Part shown: in pieces, positions 1-7,453 of the stretch
How the letters are laid out: every line of letters begins with the position of its first letter
Numbering within the stretch: position 1 is the first letter of the stretch
Source: Sphingomonas sp.
Lineage (GTDB): Bacteria; Pseudomonadota; Alphaproteobacteria; Sphingomonadales; Sphingomonadaceae
NCBI RefSeq assembly: GCF_003248515.1
Contig: NZ_QFOB01000027.1
Coordinates: forward strand, 1-13,917
Direction of reading: 5' to 3'
DNA length: 13,917 nucleotides
The notes under the pieces: model-generated
The model's database searches: none
The model's input: the letters and a program-made list of their open reading frames with translations, nothing else
Told to the model about the DNA's origin: nothing
Position numbers and translations under genes: made by a program

Positions 1-36
1 GATGATCTGCTCCTCGCTGAACCTGGTCTTCTTCAC
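1..36 (-). CDS. IS3-family transposase OrfA, N-terminal 12 codons (partial)
   Basis: Twelve codons are visible, VKKTRFSEEQII, running off the left edge. IS3-family OrfA proteins typically start M/V-K-K-x-R-F-S/T-E-E-Q-I-I and bind the terminal repeats through a helix-turn-helix. OrfAB, made by programmed frameshifting, is the transposase. The start chosen is GTG at 36-34, with a good ribosome-binding sequence (GAGGAG in GTGAGGAGACGGAC) just upstream on the minus strand. Nothing can be said about whether the element is intact. The match is short but distinctive. Confidence 0.65.
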   Translation of the reverse strand, partial: MKKTRFSEEQII

Positions 37-98
37 GTCCGTCTCCTCACGAAGCCGGACTCTAGCTCAAACTGGCGGAGTTTCAGGGGAGCACGTCA
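1..98 (-). mobile_element. Right end of an IS3-family insertion sequence (partial)
   Basis: Reading the minus strand from position 36 gives VKKTRFSEEQII, the N-terminal signature of the OrfA (helix-turn-helix) protein of IS3-family elements. Upstream of it, on the minus strand, the outer end reads TGACGTGCTCCCCTGAAACT from position 98 inward. It begins with the TGA expected of an IS3-family terminal inverted repeat. The 62 bases between this tip and the orfA start are a normal leader length for the family. The rest of the element lies left of the window, so the other repeat and the target duplication cannot be checked. The outer boundary at 98 is inferred from the TGA tip alone. Confidence 0.7.
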
Positions 99-438
99 GA
101 GGGTATCAAGCGGGAAGGCGGGAAGCAGCCAACCTTGAGAGAGCGGGCCCTAGCATTGGCTTGACAGTATGGCGAAATTCGGACGAAGGATTTCGCAGAT
201 ATTGGCTTACCTCGATACTATCTGTCTTGCATGTGTGAGGAGGAGCTGTTGGCAAAGGTGGCGTCGTGCACAATCAGGCGGCAAAGTAGATTGCCCTGGA
301 AGTCATAGATAACCGAACGCTGATATGCCGCTCTCCTAGAAGGAATCTAATGCTAACAACCAACAATAGAATTTGCTGATAATCTCTCCAGTATGAGTTG
401 CAACCGGATCGGTGAGTGGCCATTGCGATGCTCAAGAC
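99..438. other. Gene-free stretch between IS end and antiporter gene
   Basis: About 340 bases with no reading frame that resembles a protein. The only open frame, about 2-238 on the plus strand, starts inside the IS end and gives no recognisable sequence. Base composition is more A+T-rich towards 310-400. There is a perfect TTGACA at 161-166, but no acceptable -10 element lies 16-18 bases downstream. No intrinsic terminator for the antiporter gene (which ends at 439) was found. The stretch may be remains of whatever the insertion sequence interrupted. Confidence 0.4.
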
Positions 439-2067
439 TCACGCGGTGTAGCGAGCCTCCATCAAGTCCAATTCGCGGATAAGTTTGCGGGCGGGCTCGC
501 TGCCAAGTTTGCGTTGGCGAACAAGACGAAAGAGTTGCATGCGTTCAGCCCTTACGGCAGCCAACCGTAGATCTCGCTCAATCATCTCCATCTGCCGTCC
601 ACGATCGCCGTCGGCGGTGGACCCTCGCCTCGTTTCGATTCGCGCCCGATAGCTTTCCATGATGCGGGCGGCCACAGCGACATAAAGATCAGCATCGCTC
701 CGCCCATCGGCCATGTCGTGCTGCGTCCGTTCGACGGCAGCTATCGCAGCCTCTGCCGCAGCAATCCGCGCCGCATCAATCTCGGCGACGTGCGAGTCCT
801 CAGTGGGCATTTCTAGACCCTGCAACACGAGTGGCAGGCCTAAGCTCGCTGCGATCAACGACACGATGATAACGCCCATCGCAAGAAAGATCGCCAAGTC
901 TCGCGCCGGAAAAATGCTACCGTCGCTCATCGTAAGAGGCAGCGTCAGGACGCCCGCGAGAGTGATTGCACCGCGTACCCCGGCGAACGACATGGCTGCG
1001 ACGATCCGCCAGTTGGGAGTTTGCCGCGATTTGCCCGACCGAAAGAAGGTGAGCCTGAAGGACAACCACACCCAGAGGAAGCGCAAGGCGGCCAAGCCCA
1101 GGTTGATGGCAAAAACATAGATCGCGAGCCACCACGGTTGGTGATGACCGGTCAGCCGGACCGTATCGGCTGCGCTTGCGAGGATCCCTGGAAGCTGCTC
1201 GCCCAGCAACACGAAGATGACGCCATTGGCGGCGAACTGGATGGTGTCCCACACTGTATTGCGGCGGATCCGCGTCGTGGCTTCAAGCTCGCCGGTGGAT
1301 TCCACGAACCCCATCGTCAGGCCGGCGGCGACGGCGGCGAGAATGCCCGAGCAATGCAGATGCTCGGCGAGGAGATACGCGCCGAACGGGATGAGGAGAC
1401 TGATCAGAATCTGCGCGCCTCCTTCCTCGCCCAGCCTGTGGCTGATCCAGCTCTTTGCGCGCGAGACGGACCATGTGAGACCTGTCCCGACCGTGATCCC
1501 ACCAAAGGCCACCCACAGGAAGTTGAGCGCTGCATCGTGAACTGAGAAAGTTCCGGTCAGAGCTGCGGCGATCGCAAATCGCAGGCAAACAAGACCTGAT
1601 GCATCGTTGAGCAGGGATTCCCCTTCGAGGATATGCATCATGCGATCGGGAATTGGCACCCGCGCAGCGATCGCGGACACGGCGATTGGATCGGTTGGCG
1701 ACACCACGGCGGCCAGCGCGAACGCGACGGCGAGGGGCATCGATGGAATCATCCAGTGGATGAATAAGCCCATGCCGACAACGGTGAACACAACGAGGCC
1801 GAGCGCCAGTTCGATCACGGTCTCGCCGTCCTTGAACAGTTCCTCCCGAGGGATTCGCCATCCATCGAGGAACAATAGTGGCGGGAGGAAGAGCAGAAAG
1901 AAAATCTCGGGATCGAGCGTTACCCGCCAATCGGCGATGAGGCCGATGACTGAACCTAACGCAATCTGGAACAAGGGCCGCGGCAGGGGCAGAGGTATCG
2001 CTCGCGAGACGATGCCACTGATGATGACTGCGAGCAGAAGCAACAGGGCGATCGTAATGGTTTCCAA
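439..2067 (-). CDS. CPA1-family Na+/H+ antiporter
   Basis: This inner-membrane protein probably exchanges cytoplasmic Na+ (or K+) for external protons, for pH and salt balance. From the chosen start it is 542 residues. The first part has about 12 hydrophobic segments, beginning ETITIALLLLLAVIISG. It carries two CPA1 hallmarks: PTDP near residues 124-127 and EGESLLND near 148-155. A later FAGVRGAITLAG segment matches the conserved WAGxRG region of the family. After about residue 420 comes a soluble, charged, helical tail of about 120 residues, as in YjcE/NhaP-like antiporters. The frame is open upstream to a GTG at 2184, which would add 39 polar residues before the first membrane helix. I prefer TTG at 2067 because a GGAAAG lies just upstream and the family normally starts right before helix 1. 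It is a single gene, transcribed towards the IS end. Ion specificity cannot be read from sequence. Confidence 0.88.
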   Translation of the reverse strand: METITIALLLLLAVIISGIVSRAIPLPLPRPLFQIALGSVIGLIADWRVTLDPEIFFLLFLPPLLFLDGWRIPREELFKDGETVIELALGLVVFTVVGMGLFIHWMIPSMPLAVAFALAAVVSPTDPIAVSAIAARVPIPDRMMHILEGESLLNDASGLVCLRFAIAAALTGTFSVHDAALNFLWVAFGGITVGTGLTWSVSRAKSWISHRLGEEGGAQILISLLIPFGAYLLAEHLHCSGILAAVAAGLTMGFVESTGELEATTRIRRNTVWDTIQFAANGVIFVLLGEQLPGILASAADTVRLTGHHQPWWLAIYVFAINLGLAALRFLWVWLSFRLTFFRSGKSRQTPNWRIVAAMSFAGVRGAITLAGVLTLPLTMSDGSIFPARDLAIFLAMGVIIVSLIAASLGLPLVLQGLEMPTEDSHVAEIDAARIAAAEAAIAAVERTQHDMADGRSDADLYVAVAARIMESYRARIETRRGSTADGDRGRQMEMIERDLRLAAVRAERMQLFRLVRQRKLGSEPARKLIRELDLMEARYTA

Positions 2068-2385
2068 AAGTTCTTTCCGGTATGGTGGCAAAAGCGTCGG
2101 TGCTGACACGCGTTTGCACACGAACTCCGCGCGGAGGACAAGCCCTTCGTGCGACCATCCCAGCATTTGATCTCGTGGTGTCACCGGTAAGCCTGACCAC
2201 GCTACGGTTGCGGTAAGCCCCTTAAGTTTCAGATTCTGGATCCTGACGATGCGGTTGCCGTACTTAGGCGGATTGCCCGGCGGCTGCGCTCATCTGCATT
2301 CCGTCAAGTTTTGCGGCCGAACAAGCACCGACCTTCGGCCTGATCACGCAGTTGAAGAGGCGTTACGCACGGCGGAGCCAGCTCC
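2068..2385. other. Intergenic stretch upstream of the antiporter
   Basis: About 318 bases between the preferred antiporter start and the LysR stop codon. It includes the optional 39-codon N-terminal extension (2068-2184). The minus-strand frame stays open from 2184 up to a TGA near 2290, but that part contains no family sequence. It must hold the antiporter promoter, but I could not identify a convincing -35/-10 pair. No terminator-like hairpin with a T run is seen after the LysR gene. Confidence 0.4.
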
Positions 2386-3306
2386 TCATGGCGCAAGCGG
2401 ATCGGCTTTCCATCCCTCGTTGCCAATATTTGCTTCGCGCATAAAGTCGACAAAGGCCCTTACGGCAGGCGACAATTCGCGTCGGGTCGGAAAGACCATG
2501 CTGACGTCGACAGAAGGAACCGTCCAATCCGGCAGTAGTCGCGTCAGTTTGCCAGCCATGATGTCGGGTCCACACAAATAGGCTGAGATGACGCCTATTC
2601 CGCCATGCTCGCAGACCAGGCGGTTGACCGTTAGCGCATCATTCACCAGCACCCGCGGCCGCGTGTCGAGGCGCACGACCTCCTTGTCCCGGGTGAGCAC
2701 CCACGGTCTTGCGTGGCCGCCTGGCGTCGGCATGTCAATGAGATCGTGGTCAAGCAGTGCATCTGGCATCGTTGGGATTCCACGGCGTTCCAGATAGTCC
2801 ACCGACGCGCATAGATAGCGCGTCATGGATCCGAGTCGCGTCGCGACAAAGGCTGAATCACTGAGTGGCCCCATGCGAATGGCAACGTCGACTCCATCAG
2901 CAACCAATTCAGCCTCACGGCTGGAAAGGTCGAGCAGGATGTGGACATCGGGATAGCGTTCGAGGAAACTAGGTAGCTGCTTGCCCAGCACATTGATGCC
3001 GAAACCGATACCGGCACTAATCGTAAGACGTCCATGCGGCCTTTCAGCCAGACTGGCAGTAAAGGTGAGCGCTTCATCGAGACCGACGAGCAGACCGGAG
3101 CAACGGTCGAGCAGGGCCTTGCCTTCTGACGTGAGTCTGACTTCCCTCGTTGTCCGCTGAAGCAGGCGAATGTGTAGCGCTTCCTCCAGACGAGCCACGC
3201 ATCGGCTCACGCTGGAACGCGGCAGGTCAAGCGAGCGAGCTGCTTCCGAAAAGCTGTTGAGCTGTGCGACGCAGCTGAAAACCCGCAAGTCGTTGAGGTC
3301 GATCAT
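2386..3306 (-). CDS. LysR-type transcriptional regulator
   Basis: A 306-residue protein, the usual LysR-family length. Residues 1-60 form the winged helix-turn-helix (MIDLNDLRVFSCVAQLNSFS..., recognition helix around residues 26-40), followed by RTTREVRLTSEG, the typical wing of the DmlR/AaeR-like branch. Residues from about 90 to 295 form the effector-binding domain with two periplasmic-binding-protein-like lobes. Such proteins usually bind T-N11-A sites in a divergent intergenic region and activate the neighbouring gene in response to a small molecule. Here the divergent neighbour is the NmrA-like reductase gene 80 bases away. A candidate site lies in between. The alkene reductase gene beyond it may be part of the same response. 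The ATG at 3306 has only a weak ribosome-binding site. The ligand is unknown. Confidence 0.92.
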   Translation of the reverse strand: MIDLNDLRVFSCVAQLNSFSEAARSLDLPRSSVSRCVARLEEALHIRLLQRTTREVRLTSEGKALLDRCSGLLVGLDEALTFTASLAERPHGRLTISAGIGFGINVLGKQLPSFLERYPDVHILLDLSSREAELVADGVDVAIRMGPLSDSAFVATRLGSMTRYLCASVDYLERRGIPTMPDALLDHDLIDMPTPGGHARPWVLTRDKEVVRLDTRPRVLVNDALTVNRLVCEHGGIGVISAYLCGPDIMAGKLTRLLPDWTVPSVDVSMVFPTRRELSPAVRAFVDFMREANIGNEGWKADPLAP

Positions 3307-3338
3307 GTGCTGGATTGTGCCAAGCTGTGTACAATGTG

Positions 3339-3351
3339 TCCATCAAATGGA
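3339..3351. promoter_or_regulatory. Candidate LysR operator (T-N11-A dyad)
   Basis: TCCATCAAATGGA is a perfect 5-base inverted repeat around CAA and fits T-N11-A exactly. It sits in the 80-base region between the divergent lysR and nmrA-like genes. A second, looser repeat, ATTGT (3314-3318) and ACAAT (3331-3335), lies next to it on the lysR side. Together they resemble the recognition plus activation sites of LysR regulators. This is a sequence pattern only; binding is inferred. Confidence 0.45.
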
Positions 3352-3386
3352 TCGTTCCAATTAGGATTGCCCGCGTTATATGACCC

Positions 3387-4256
3387 GTGAACAGCAACAA
3401 TTACCTTCACCCACGCCACGTCCTCGTCGTGGGCGCCACCGGCAAATTCGCGGGTCATGTGGTTCCCGCGCTTGCACAGCGTGGCGTATCCGTCCGTGCG
3501 CTCATTCGACATGAGACTGACGAGAATGCAGTAAGGCGTGCCGGCGCCGTGGAGGTCGCAGTCGGGGATCTGACCCAGCCACGCACCATCGCCGACGCTT
3601 TAAGGGCGGTGGATGCGGTATTTTATATCGCGCCGGCGTTCATTCCCCGTGAGGCAGAGATCGGGTCTCGGTTTGTTGAGGCGACCATTGAGTCCGGCGT
3701 GCGCCGGATTGTGTTCTCATCCGTGATCCATCCGGTCATCGGCAGCTTGGTCAATCATGCCGCGAAGGCGCCTGTCGAGGAAGCGATCCTGAACAGCGAC
3801 CTTGAATATACGATCCTGCACCCGGCGCTCTACTTCCAGAACTTCCAGCGCGGCTGGGACGAGGTCATCGAAACAGGTGTGCTTGCTGAACCTTGGGCCT
3901 GCGAAACGCGTTTTAGTCGGGTGGACTATCGCGACGTCGCCGATGTTGCTGCGATCGCGCTTACCGAGGACCGGTTGCTTTATGGCACTTTCGAGCTTTG
4001 CGCCGAGGGCTGGCTAAACCGCTATGATGTCGCCGCCCTGATCGGTGAGGTCCTTGGTCAAGACATTTCTGTCAGCCGCACAGATCCTGCCGCGCTCGGG
4101 CGCGACGCCGATCCGATGCGACCGATGTTTGCCCACTACGACCACGCCGGTCTTAAGGGCAATGCGCTGACATTGCTCGCTATCCTGGGCCGCGAGCCGA
4201 GAAATCTACGCGCATTCTTTGAAGAGTTGAAGCAGCGAAAGGTGCCTGAGACATGA
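3387..4256 (+). CDS. NmrA-like NAD(P)-binding oxidoreductase (atypical SDR)
   Basis: A 289-residue cytoplasmic Rossmann-fold protein. The nucleotide-binding motif GATGKFAG is at residues 17-24, after a beta strand (HVLVV). An arginine pair in VRALIRH (residues 37-42) after the second strand suggests NADP(H) rather than NAD(H). VFYIAPAF (about 78-85) and YFQNF (149-153) are typical of the NmrA/QOR2-like group, which act as redox sensors or as quinone or azo reductases. The start is a GTG with a poor ribosome-binding site; no ATG is nearby and the first beta strand begins at residue 11. It is divergent from the LysR gene. Its TGA overlaps the ATG of a decayed downstream NmrA-like gene (ATGA), so the two were once probably translationally coupled. 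Substrate unknown; quinone-type electrophile reduction is an inference from family and the nearby alkene reductase. Confidence 0.85.
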   Translation: MNSNNYLHPRHVLVVGATGKFAGHVVPALAQRGVSVRALIRHETDENAVRRAGAVEVAVGDLTQPRTIADALRAVDAVFYIAPAFIPREAEIGSRFVEATIESGVRRIVFSSVIHPVIGSLVNHAAKAPVEEAILNSDLEYTILHPALYFQNFQRGWDEVIETGVLAEPWACETRFSRVDYRDVADVAAIALTEDRLLYGTFELCAEGWLNRYDVAALIGEVLGQDISVSRTDPAALGRDADPMRPMFAHYDHAGLKGNALTLLAILGREPRNLRAFFEELKQRKVPET

Positions 4257-4467
4257 AGACCGGCAGAACGGTCGCCCTCACCGGTGCAGGGATGGGATCG
4301 GTAGTGGACGCCTACATGGTTTCCTCGCCCGCCGCGTCACCATCACGCAAAATCCCGCCAAGACGTTCCCCAGAGGTGTCCCGCTGGTGCAGTTGAGACG
4401 CGTACGATCGCGCAGGGAGAAAACCGCCGACCTCGTCACCTCGGTGGTTTTTTGGTGCCTAAACTGA
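4253..4467 (+). pseudogene. Remnant of a second NmrA-like gene (frameshifted, truncated)
   Basis: The ATG at 4253 overlaps the stop of the preceding gene (ATGA) and starts MKTGRTVALTGAGMGSVVD, a Rossmann N-terminus of the KTxLVTGAxGxxG type. That frame then loses similarity and stops at 4394-4396. From about 4321 a different plus frame continues the expected fold: FLARRVTITQNPAKTFPRG followed by VPLVQ. This resembles the NmrA-family stretch LLARGHRVRALTRNPAKA...GVEVVQGD. That frame ends at 4465-4467. The simplest reading is a second NmrA-like gene that suffered a frameshift between about 4290 and 4320 and lost its remaining ~200 codons. A functional small protein of 47 residues from the ATG frame is possible but unlikely. 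The assignment rests on short motifs read by eye. Confidence 0.55.
4420..4453 (+). terminator. Intrinsic terminator after the NmrA-like gene pair
   Basis: The left arm AAAACCGCCGA (4420-4430) and right arm TCGGTGGTTTT (4441-4451) pair over 11 positions with one G-U pair and a 10-base loop. The right arm runs into a six-base T tract (4448-4453). This is a textbook Rho-independent terminator on the plus strand. It closes the nmrA-like unit and separates it from the alkene reductase gene, which would then need its own promoter between about 4454 and 4524. Confidence 0.75.
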
Positions 4468-4536
4468 TTCCCATTTCATCACGAGACAGATCCTCTTCGT
4501 GGATGGCGACCGCCACATGAACTCAAAGGACCCCGT

Positions 4537-5628
4537 ATGACAGACCTGTTCAGCCCGATGGACCTTCGAGGTCTCTCTCTCGCAAACCGCATCTGGATGT
4601 CCGCGATGACACGCACACGCGCGACGCCGGACAATGTGCCGACGCCGCTGATGGCGAAGTATTTCGCACAACGCGCGGCCGCAGGACTGATCGTTACCGA
4701 CTGCACCGCGGTATCTGAGCAGGGCAAGGGCGTCATCAACGGTCCTGGGATCTGGCGACAAGATCAGATAGAAGGCTGGCAGACCGTTACCGATGCGGTC
4801 CACGCCGCCGGTGGCCGAATCTATTGCCAGCTGTGGCATTGCGGCCGCGTCGCGCATCCCGACATGCGTGACGGCGACATGCCGGTCGCCCCTTCGCCGC
4901 TACCCGCCGAAGGCAAGTTCAAATTTGCCGATCATGAGGCCGATTTTCCGGTCCCGCACGAGCTGACGAACGAAGAGATACTGGCAATCATCGCAGATTT
5001 CGCCCAAGCGACGAGCAACGCACGCGAGGCGGGGTTCGACGGGGTCGAACTGCACGCCGCCAACGGCTATCTGCATGACCAGTTTTTGCAGGACGTGAGC
5101 AACAATCGGAGCGACGAATGGGGCGGTCCGGTCGAGAACCGCGTAAGGCTGATCCTGGAAACGATCGACGCGATGGCCGACGCTTGGTCAATGGAGCGCG
5201 TTGCTATCCGCCTTGGGCCGTCGATCTCGCTCTACGGCATGGGCGACAGCGATCCATTTGCCGTCTTCGGCCATGCTGTACGAGAACTCGACAGGCGCCA
5301 GGTCGGGTACCTGACAATGCTGGAGCCGAACCAGAAAGATCTGGAAAAGGGGGTAGCAATCCCGAATGTCGCCAAGACTTTCCGGGCAATGACGTCGGTG
5401 CTATTCATCGCTAACACCGGGTTCGACGCGGCGAAGGGCAGGGCGGCGGTGGCGTCAGGGGACGTCGATGCGGTCGCGTACGGAACGCTGTTCCTCGCCA
5501 ACCCCGACGTAGTCGCTCGCTTTGCCGCCGACACGCAAACATTCAATGCGCCCGATCCGTCGACTTTCTACGGCACCGGGCCAGAGGGTTACACCGACTA
5601 TCCGACTCTCGATCCCGAGGCTGGATGA
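4537..5628 (+). CDS. Alkene reductase, Old Yellow Enzyme family (NemA-like)
   Basis: A 363-residue FMN enzyme that uses NAD(P)H to reduce activated C=C bonds (enones, maleimides, nitro compounds) in the cytoplasm. It fits the classical OYE/NemA subclass. Visible family features are AMTRTRA at residues 23-29 (flavin-side Thr25), QLWHCGRVAHP at 98-108, the substrate-binding pair His173 and Asn176 plus proton-donor Tyr178 in HAANGY, and DEWGGPVENR at 193-202. Near 325-330 is YGTLFLANPD, the usual phosphate-binding end. Length is normal (about 360). The start ATG has AAAGGA at 4525-4530, six bases upstream. It stands alone behind a terminator. Position beside the LysR and NmrA-like genes suggests control by the same electrophile or quinone signal, but no operator was found directly upstream. 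Confidence 0.93.
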   Translation: MTDLFSPMDLRGLSLANRIWMSAMTRTRATPDNVPTPLMAKYFAQRAAAGLIVTDCTAVSEQGKGVINGPGIWRQDQIEGWQTVTDAVHAAGGRIYCQLWHCGRVAHPDMRDGDMPVAPSPLPAEGKFKFADHEADFPVPHELTNEEILAIIADFAQATSNAREAGFDGVELHAANGYLHDQFLQDVSNNRSDEWGGPVENRVRLILETIDAMADAWSMERVAIRLGPSISLYGMGDSDPFAVFGHAVRELDRRQVGYLTMLEPNQKDLEKGVAIPNVAKTFRAMTSVLFIANTGFDAAKGRAAVASGDVDAVAYGTLFLANPDVVARFAADTQTFNAPDPSTFYGTGPEGYTDYPTLDPEAG

Positions 5629-5932
5629 CAGCGTGGCGGATCGCAAGGATGATGCGGACGAGACGATCCCCGTAGTTCGCATCTATTCGGCTCGATCCAG
5701 CGCGTTACTCCCGTTTCGTCCGGGCGAATGCTCGCACAGGATGCAGCGCGACGTTGAAACGCGCGGAACTGCCACACGCTTTGGCGTTGCCAACTGTTTC
5801 GCTCGCGCTCGACTATCTGGTTTCGCCACCGCAGCACTCTTGTCAGCAGGGCATAACCACCCAAATGCATCGACGCTCTTCAGAGAGACGAAACCTGCGC
5901 CTTGAGCCAATGCCTTTCGCGGCCCTTCATTC
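5629..5932. other. Gene-free stretch between convergent genes
   Basis: About 304 bases between the stops of the alkene reductase (plus) and the aldehyde dehydrogenase (minus). Open frames exist on both strands, for example 5522-5905 plus and 5683-5979 minus, but each overlaps a real gene end and none resembles a known protein. A small CTCGATCCCGAG hairpin lies at the very end of the alkene reductase coding sequence and has no T run. I see no clear terminator for either gene. Confidence 0.4.
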
Positions 5933-7453
5933 CTATCGCTCTGCGGCGGGACGACCGAGTAACGAAAACAAGGTTCCATCAGCGAATTTTCCGAATGGCG
6001 GCCTCAAGAGCTTGGGCAGGTTCCACCGTCCCTGGACGAAGACGCCCTTGGCGTGGCTCATCGACCGGAACCCCTCGATCCCGTGATAGGCGCCCATGCC
6101 GCTCTGGCCGATCCCACCGAATGGAAGGTCATCCTGAGCCACATGGAGCAGCGTATTGTTGATGCCGACATTGCCCGACGTGGTGCTGGCCAGAAGCTTT
6201 GCGCGATCCACGTCGTCCGGCCCGAAGATGTAGAGCGCCAAGGGGCGGGCGCGGCCGTTCACATAGTCGATCACTTCGTCGATCGACCGATAGGTCCGCA
6301 CCGGCAAGAGGGGGCCGAATATCTCTTCCCGCATGACGGCGCTTTCGTCTCCGGCACCGACAATGAGGGTCGGCGCGATCGTCCGGCAGCGCTGCGATGT
6401 GGTGTCAGGCTTATGTCCCACCTCGATGACGCGTGCGCCATCCGTTCTCGCTGCATCGACGAGGCCGGTCAGGCGATCATGGTGGCGATCACTGACGATG
6501 GAACTGTAATCCTTGCCCGTCGGTCCCTCGGGATAGGCACGCGCAACCGCCGCATCATAGAGACTGACGAAGCGCTCGAGATCGTCCTCATGGACAAGGG
6601 CATAGTCGGGCGCGACACAGGTCTGGCCGGCGTTCGACAGCTTGCCGAAGGCGATGCTTGCGACGCTGCCTTCATCGACGCTCCCACGCGCGACGATCAC
6701 CGGACTCTTGCCACCCAGTTCGAGAGTCACCGGCACCAGATTGTCGCTGGCCGCCTTCATCACCTTGCGGCCGACCCCGGTGCTTCCGGTGAAGAAGAGG
6801 TGATCGAATGACAAACCGCTGAACGCGGCCCCGGTCTCCGGACCGCCCAGGACCACCGCGACCTCATCGGGCTGGCAGACGGTCGCCAGCATGTCCCGGA
6901 TGACCTCGCTGGTGCGCGGGGTCAGCTCGGAGGGCTTCAGCATCACCCGGTTTCCCGCCGCGAGGGCGGTCGCAAGCGGGATGAGCGTGAGCGAAAAGGG
7001 ATAGTTCCAGGGCGCCATGACGCCGATCACGCCCTTGGGCTGATATTCGACATAGGCGCGGCCCATACGATAGGGCAAAGCCACATGCCGCCGATCGCGC
7101 TTCATGAAGCGCTTGAGGTTGCGGGCGAGATAGTCGATCGACTGGATAACGCCCATCACCTCCATGATGTCGGTCTCGTGCCGCGAACGGTGACCGAAAT
7201 CCGCGCTGATGGCAGTCCCGATATCCTCGCGATACGCAAGCACGGCCCCCCGCAGCCGAGCGAGTTTCGCCTTGCGTTCGCGCAGGCTCGGCGCCCCGTC
7301 GCGGAGGAAGGCCTGGCGCTGCCGTTCGAGCAGCGCCGCCATGTCGGGACCGGGCGCGTCATGCGCTGACGCGAGCGCCGCGGGACTTCCATCGGAAGCC
7401 CCGCAGCCCGCGCCAGCGTCGCTCGCGCGATGCCCAGGTTCGAAATCAGCCAC
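5933..7453 (-). CDS. Coniferyl-aldehyde-type NAD(P)+ dehydrogenase
   Basis: Oxidises an aldehyde to its acid with NAD(P)+. It resembles CalB-type coniferyl aldehyde dehydrogenases, but the real substrate is unknown. From the GTG at 7453 it has 506 residues. Visible features are APWNYPF with catalytic Asn150, KPSE at 173-176, the cofactor loop GSTGVG at 223-228, Glu245 in ELGGKSP, nucleophile Cys279 in GQTCVAPDY, and the C-terminal FGGIGQSGMG and HGIEGF blocks. The N-terminal LLERQRQAFLRDG region is typical of this subgroup. The start is uncertain. The frame is open to 7510, but GTG 7453 overlaps the hydrolase stop by 8 bases, as expected in an operon, and adds a 37-residue Ala/Gly/Asp-rich leader. 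ATG at 7342 would give a normal family N-terminus. Neither has a strong ribosome-binding site. It is last in the MerR-linked operon. Confidence 0.9.
   Translation of the reverse strand: MADFEPGHRASDAGAGCGASDGSPAALASAHDAPGPDMAALLERQRQAFLRDGAPSLRERKAKLARLRGAVLAYREDIGTAISADFGHRSRHETDIMEVMGVIQSIDYLARNLKRFMKRDRRHVALPYRMGRAYVEYQPKGVIGVMAPWNYPFSLTLIPLATALAAGNRVMLKPSELTPRTSEVIRDMLATVCQPDEVAVVLGGPETGAAFSGLSFDHLFFTGSTGVGRKVMKAASDNLVPVTLELGGKSPVIVARGSVDEGSVASIAFGKLSNAGQTCVAPDYALVHEDDLERFVSLYDAAVARAYPEGPTGKDYSSIVSDRHHDRLTGLVDAARTDGARVIEVGHKPDTTSQRCRTIAPTLIVGAGDESAVMREEIFGPLLPVRTYRSIDEVIDYVNGRARPLALYIFGPDDVDRAKLLASTTSGNVGINNTLLHVAQDDLPFGGIGQSGMGAYHGIEGFRSMSHAKGVFVQGRWNLPKLLRPPFGKFADGTLFSLLGRPAAER

Noticed and set aside
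161..166. Perfect TTGACA as a promoter -35
   Set aside because: No acceptable -10 element at 16-18 bases and no gene downstream on that strand.
2..238. Open frame of 78 codons on the plus strand at the left edge
   Set aside because: It runs antisense through the IS3 OrfA start and the terminal repeat and has no protein-like sequence.
5522..5905. Plus-strand open frame of 127 codons after the alkene reductase
   Set aside because: It starts inside the alkene reductase gene in another frame, has no ribosome-binding site and no recognisable sequence.
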